Part shown: positions 5,031 to 7,788 of the stretch, one piece after another
How the letters are laid out: every line of letters starts with the position of its first letter
Position numbering within the stretch: the first letter of the stretch is position 1
Origin: Kiritimatiellia bacterium
GTDB taxonomy: Bacteria; Verrucomicrobiota; Kiritimatiellia; RFP12; UBA1067
DNA: 7,788 nt
NCBI GenBank assembly: GCA_017648225.1
Contig: JAGCJE010000296.1
Span: 1-7,788 of the forward strand
Direction: 5' to 3'
The notes under the pieces: generated by a model
The model's database searches: none
What the model saw: the letters and a program-made list of their open reading frames with translations, nothing else
Told to the model about the DNA's origin: nothing
Program-made: the position numbers and the translations under genes

Positions 5031-7788
5031 TCAGTACAGCTTCTTGCCGTATACGAGAACCTTGCTTAAATGATAAACGTCCTTCTTCGCGCCTGGTCGG
5101 CGCTGAACGCGCACATACCTCGCGCGAAGCGCCCTTCCGCGAAGATCGACGCGGTAGGTCGCCTTAACCTGCTCGTCGGTATAAACCGTCTGCCAACTGT
5201 CGCCGTCGTCCGAAATCTGCACCTCGAGCGGCACCTGGCGTCCCATATTCTGCGCGCCGCACTTGTTCTCGACGACAATTCCGCCCAATTCAACCGGGCC
5301 CGGGAGCACAACCATGCACCAAGGCGCCTCTTCACCGCCCGTATGAAAGCCGTTGCCGGTACAGGGCGTTTCATCGATCGTACGGGCGTATCTCGCGGGA
5401 GAATCCCAATTGCACGTCGTCGAAGTCCTGAACATACCCTCGCGCGACATCAAAGGCGCGCCGAAATCATTAAGCGGATAAGCCTCACCCTTGCCCTTGA
5501 ACGGATCGATCTTGTCCTGGAGATCGGCCAATTGCCTGAACGCGACAAGATTGCCCGACTTCGACGCTTCAAGGATTAGCGGATTGAAGTCAAGCGACGG
5601 CTTCTCGCCCTTCTTAGCCTTCTTCGCGACAACATCGCTGATAGTTTTGATGTAGAGCGCCGAATCTTCGGCGTTGCCCATCAGTTTCTCGCCGCCCCAT
5701 CCGAGCGTCTGCGAAAAATAATCGCGCGTTCCATACTGGGCCGAAAGCATAGCCTTCAGAACGGGGATTATATACTCCTTGTTATTGCCGAGACTTTCAG
5801 TCCACCTGTTGAGCTGAAGTTTGAAATCGGCCTCTTCTTGAATTCTCACATCACTCTGGGTGAAATACGGTGCGAACGCGACGAGCGCGTCGGCGAGCTC
5901 CTTAGGCCCCTTTTCAGCAGCGACGCGCTTGAAATACGGAGTCGCCAGATCCCACACCGGCTGGCGGCCCGCCTTCATCCCGCGCGCGCAGCCCCGCGCC
6001 CAAACCCGCATCGTCTCGAGCGAAGCGCCCGAATTGTTAACCCAGTTTCCATATTCGCGCCACGCGTTGTAGTGCGACGGCCACGACGCGCAAGCCTTAC
6101 GGTAGAACGCCTCAATCTTCTTGGGGCTTTCGCCGTTCTCCGCAGCGAGATGCGCGAGCTCCAGATAACGGTCGGCGTTAAGGCGGCTTTCGCGCTCGCC
6201 CTCGAACGTCCCTTCCATCGCCGTCACGTAAGGCCAGATGTTGTTGTCCCAAAATCTGAGCTGAATATGGGTCGGATATGTAACGGCGTAGTTTATCTCC
6301 CACCTGCCGTTTATCCTACGGCGCGTATATGCGCAGTGCGCGGGCTGTCCGGCTGTGCAGCTCGGAAGTCCGTGCGAATTGGCGCAGGCGGAACCGAACT
6401 TCGAAAGCTCTCCGCACACGCCGCCCACGAGGGGAGAATAGCGACGCTTCGGCCATTCGCCTGCGGCGGCCCACGGAGCGTAATATCCAGGCCCGTGGAC
6501 GGATTCGCCGAAACAGTTGAAAAGCCGGTACGGTACGAGCCAGCACGCCCCGCCGTATTCGCGCTCGGGCATGTTCACATAACGCGAAAGATATCTCATC
6601 TGCGCTGGAGCATAATCGCAGCTCGCCGCGGGCTGACCCTGGTGAATCGCGAACCGCCACTGCCACACCGGCTGAGTAAGCGAATATTTGTGAAGCCGCC
6701 CCGCCTCGTAGGAATCACGGTATGCGTCGAGATAATCGACGAGATATTCATCTTCCTTTGAAGAATACTCAAGCGCGAGCGCCGTCGCGAAGCGGCGTCC
6801 CGCGTCATCGGCGTCGGTAACCCATTTGCCGCCATCCTGATAAAAAATCGTCTCGAGCGCGAGAACGGCGTTATATCCGTCGCAAGGCCCGCTCCACGCG
6901 AAGTCCTCGAGCCAGGAACGGTTCTTCAGAAACTTCGCGATGAAATCCTTCGATCCCTTTCGCTCGCCGAGCGCGTCCCAGCCGCGCTTCTCAATGCGGC
7001 GCAGTACGGCGTACCTGGCGATGTTGAGTTTCATCTCTTCGGTCAGTTTCGTCTTCGGGGTGATTTTCGAAATAGAACTTTTAATCTTGTCGACGGGGTG
7101 GCCCGTCATGACGTTCCCCGCTCCGTTGGGACGCTCGCGCATCGGGGCCCTGTAAGGCTTTTTGCGCTCGATGTTCTTGCCGGAAAGAATCAGATACCCC
7201 ATCGCGCACTGCCCCCAAAGAGTATCGCGGTCGATCGCGAAAGCCTCCTCGAGAAGCCTTATGTTCGCGTCTTTCCTGCTGTCGTCCTTGCGGTAAAGCG
7301 CGTATTCGGCCATGATGAGCGCCTGCTTCTGATTGTTCGAAAGATTGTCCTTCGGCCACGCCTTAAGCGAGGCGATGAAGGCGGCTCCGCCCGAAAAATC
7401 GCCGTCCTCGCGGAACTTGTTCGCCTTGGCGACAAGATCGACGCCCGGGCCCATCGTAAACCTGAGAACCCACCCGTAGGTATCGCCCTTATCGAGTTCC
7501 CTCAAGGCGCGCCACTCCTTCTCGTAGCCGAGCTTCCCTTTATAAACTCGGTCTGAGGTAAAATCGCCCGCCTGCTTTATCAGCATGTCAAAACCTCTTC
7601 CGTACGCGTCGACCGCGCCCTCGGGATTCGTTTTCGCGATAGACTCAGCCCTCTTGAAAAGCGCCTCGGCCTTATCCTTCTGGGCGGTGACCTTTTTAAT
7701 CGCGGCGGCGAGCTTTGCGGGAGTTACGTTGCGCGGAATGTTCTCGATCTGGGCGAAAAACTTATTTTCTCTCGGCGTTATGCACGTA
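5031..7788 (-). CDS. Large transglutaminase-like protein with C-terminal F5/8 type C domain (5' end missing)
   Basis: 918 residues are visible. The frame is open to the window edge, and the 67 codons above the first ATG (7586) contain no ATG, GTG or TTG yet read as ordinary helical protein, so the true start and any signal peptide lie outside. Numbering from that Met: 1-300 is mostly helical and TPR-like. 385-435 holds YSPLVGGVCGELSKFGSA, then GQPAHCAY and GRWEIN, resembling a transglutaminase/papain core with Cys391, His417 and possibly Asn432. 460-690 is again helical. About 705-851 is a discoidin-like beta sandwich (W..V.LP..V.L.GIVVENK, then VPLEVQISDDGDSWQTVY, RARYVRVQRRPG, VLVYGKK), a fold that usually binds carbohydrate or cell surfaces. 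About 15 Cys fit an extracytoplasmic protein. Enzymatic activity is inferred; it may be non-catalytic. It ends 56 bp before the envelope cassette. Confidence 0.8.
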   Translation of the reverse strand, partial: TCITPRENKFFAQIENIPRNVTPAKLAAAIKKVTAQKDKAEALFKRAESIAKTNPEGAVDAYGRGFDMLIKQAGDFTSDRVYKGKLGYEKEWRALRELDKGDTYGWVLRFTMGPGVDLVAKANKFREDGDFSGGAAFIASLKAWPKDNLSNNQKQALIMAEYALYRKDDSRKDANIRLLEEAFAIDRDTLWGQCAMGYLILSGKNIERKKPYRAPMRERPNGAGNVMTGHPVDKIKSSISKITPKTKLTEEMKLNIARYAVLRRIEKRGWDALGERKGSKDFIAKFLKNRSWLEDFAWSGPCDGYNAVLALETIFYQDGGKWVTDADDAGRRFATALALEYSSKEDEYLVDYLDAYRDSYEAGRLHKYSLTQPVWQWRFAIHQGQPAASCDYAPAQMRYLSRYVNMPEREYGGACWLVPYRLFNCFGESVHGPGYYAPWAAAGEWPKRRYSPLVGGVCGELSKFGSACANSHGLPSCTAGQPAHCAYTRRRINGRWEINYAVTYPTHIQLRFWDNNIWPYVTAMEGTFEGERESRLNADRYLELAHLAAENGESPKKIEAFYRKACASWPSHYNAWREYGNWVNNSGASLETMRVWARGCARGMKAGRQPVWDLATPYFKRVAAEKGPKELADALVAFAPYFTQSDVRIQEEADFKLQLNRWTESLGNNKEYIIPVLKAMLSAQYGTRDYFSQTLGWGGEKLMGNAEDSALYIKTISDVVAKKAKKGEKPSLDFNPLILEASKSGNLVAFRQLADLQDKIDPFKGKGEAYPLNDFGAPLMSREGMFRTSTTCNWDSPARYARTIDETPCTGNGFHTGGEEAPWCMVVLPGPVELGGIVVENKCGAQNMGRQVPLEVQISDDGDSWQTVYTDEQVKATYRVDLRGRALRARYVRVQRRPGAKKDVYHLSKVLVYGKKLY

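Noticed and set aside
5838..6761. A 307-codon plus-strand open frame opposite the discoidin protein
   Set aside because: The Arg/Ala/Pro-rich translation is typical of an antisense shadow, and the minus-strand frame encodes clear domain motifs across the same bases.
7584..7586. ATG at 7586 as the true start of the discoidin protein (AGAGG lies seven bases upstream)
   Set aside because: The frame stays open for 67 more codons with coherent helical sequence, and the Met is not followed by a signal peptide as expected for such a secreted-type protein. The gene is better read as 5'-truncated by the window.

Overview
All convincing genes in this window lie on the minus strand. Read in the direction of transcription (high to low coordinates) they are: (1) the 3' part of a large secreted-type protein with a transglutaminase/papain-like centre and a C-terminal F5/8 type C (discoidin-like) domain, whose 5' end lies beyond base 7788; (2) a TPR protein with a signal peptide; (3) a LolA-like outer-membrane lipoprotein-sorting protein; (4) a short membrane-anchored AsmA-like protein; (5) a complete glycogen phosphorylase (glgP); (6) the first 32 codons of seryl-tRNA synthetase (serS), which runs off the window at base 1.

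The LolA-like and AsmA-like proteins imply a Gram-negative cell with an outer membrane. A discoidin-domain secreted protein, a phosphorylase resembling the long eukaryote-like form, and the short AsmA-like family together suggest a PVC-superphylum bacterium (Kiritimatiellota, Lentisphaerota or Verrucomicrobiota). This is inferred from protein character alone; no rRNA or other phylogenetic marker is complete here.

Region by region: 5031-7788 is the partial discoidin protein. 4975-5030 is a short intergenic gap holding a strong promoter (TTGCCG, 18 bp, then TGG-TATAAT) placed so close to the next ATG that its transcript should be leaderless; a perfect 8-bp inverted repeat brackets it. 4974-2643 is a compact three-gene envelope cassette (TPR, LolA-like, AsmA-like) with a 4-bp ATGA overlap and then a 14-bp gap. 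2600-2642 is a 43-bp gap with a small hairpin and the glgP ribosome site. 2599-131 is glgP. 130-99 is a 32-bp gap with a second extended -10 element, TGA-TATAAT, whose TGA is the glgP stop codon; it should drive serS separately.

The three envelope proteins probably act together on lipid or lipoprotein handling between the two membranes. glgP and serS look like unrelated housekeeping neighbours that may receive read-through transcription. No RNA gene, insertion sequence, CRISPR array or phage gene was found, and no gene-free stretch exceeds 60 bp.
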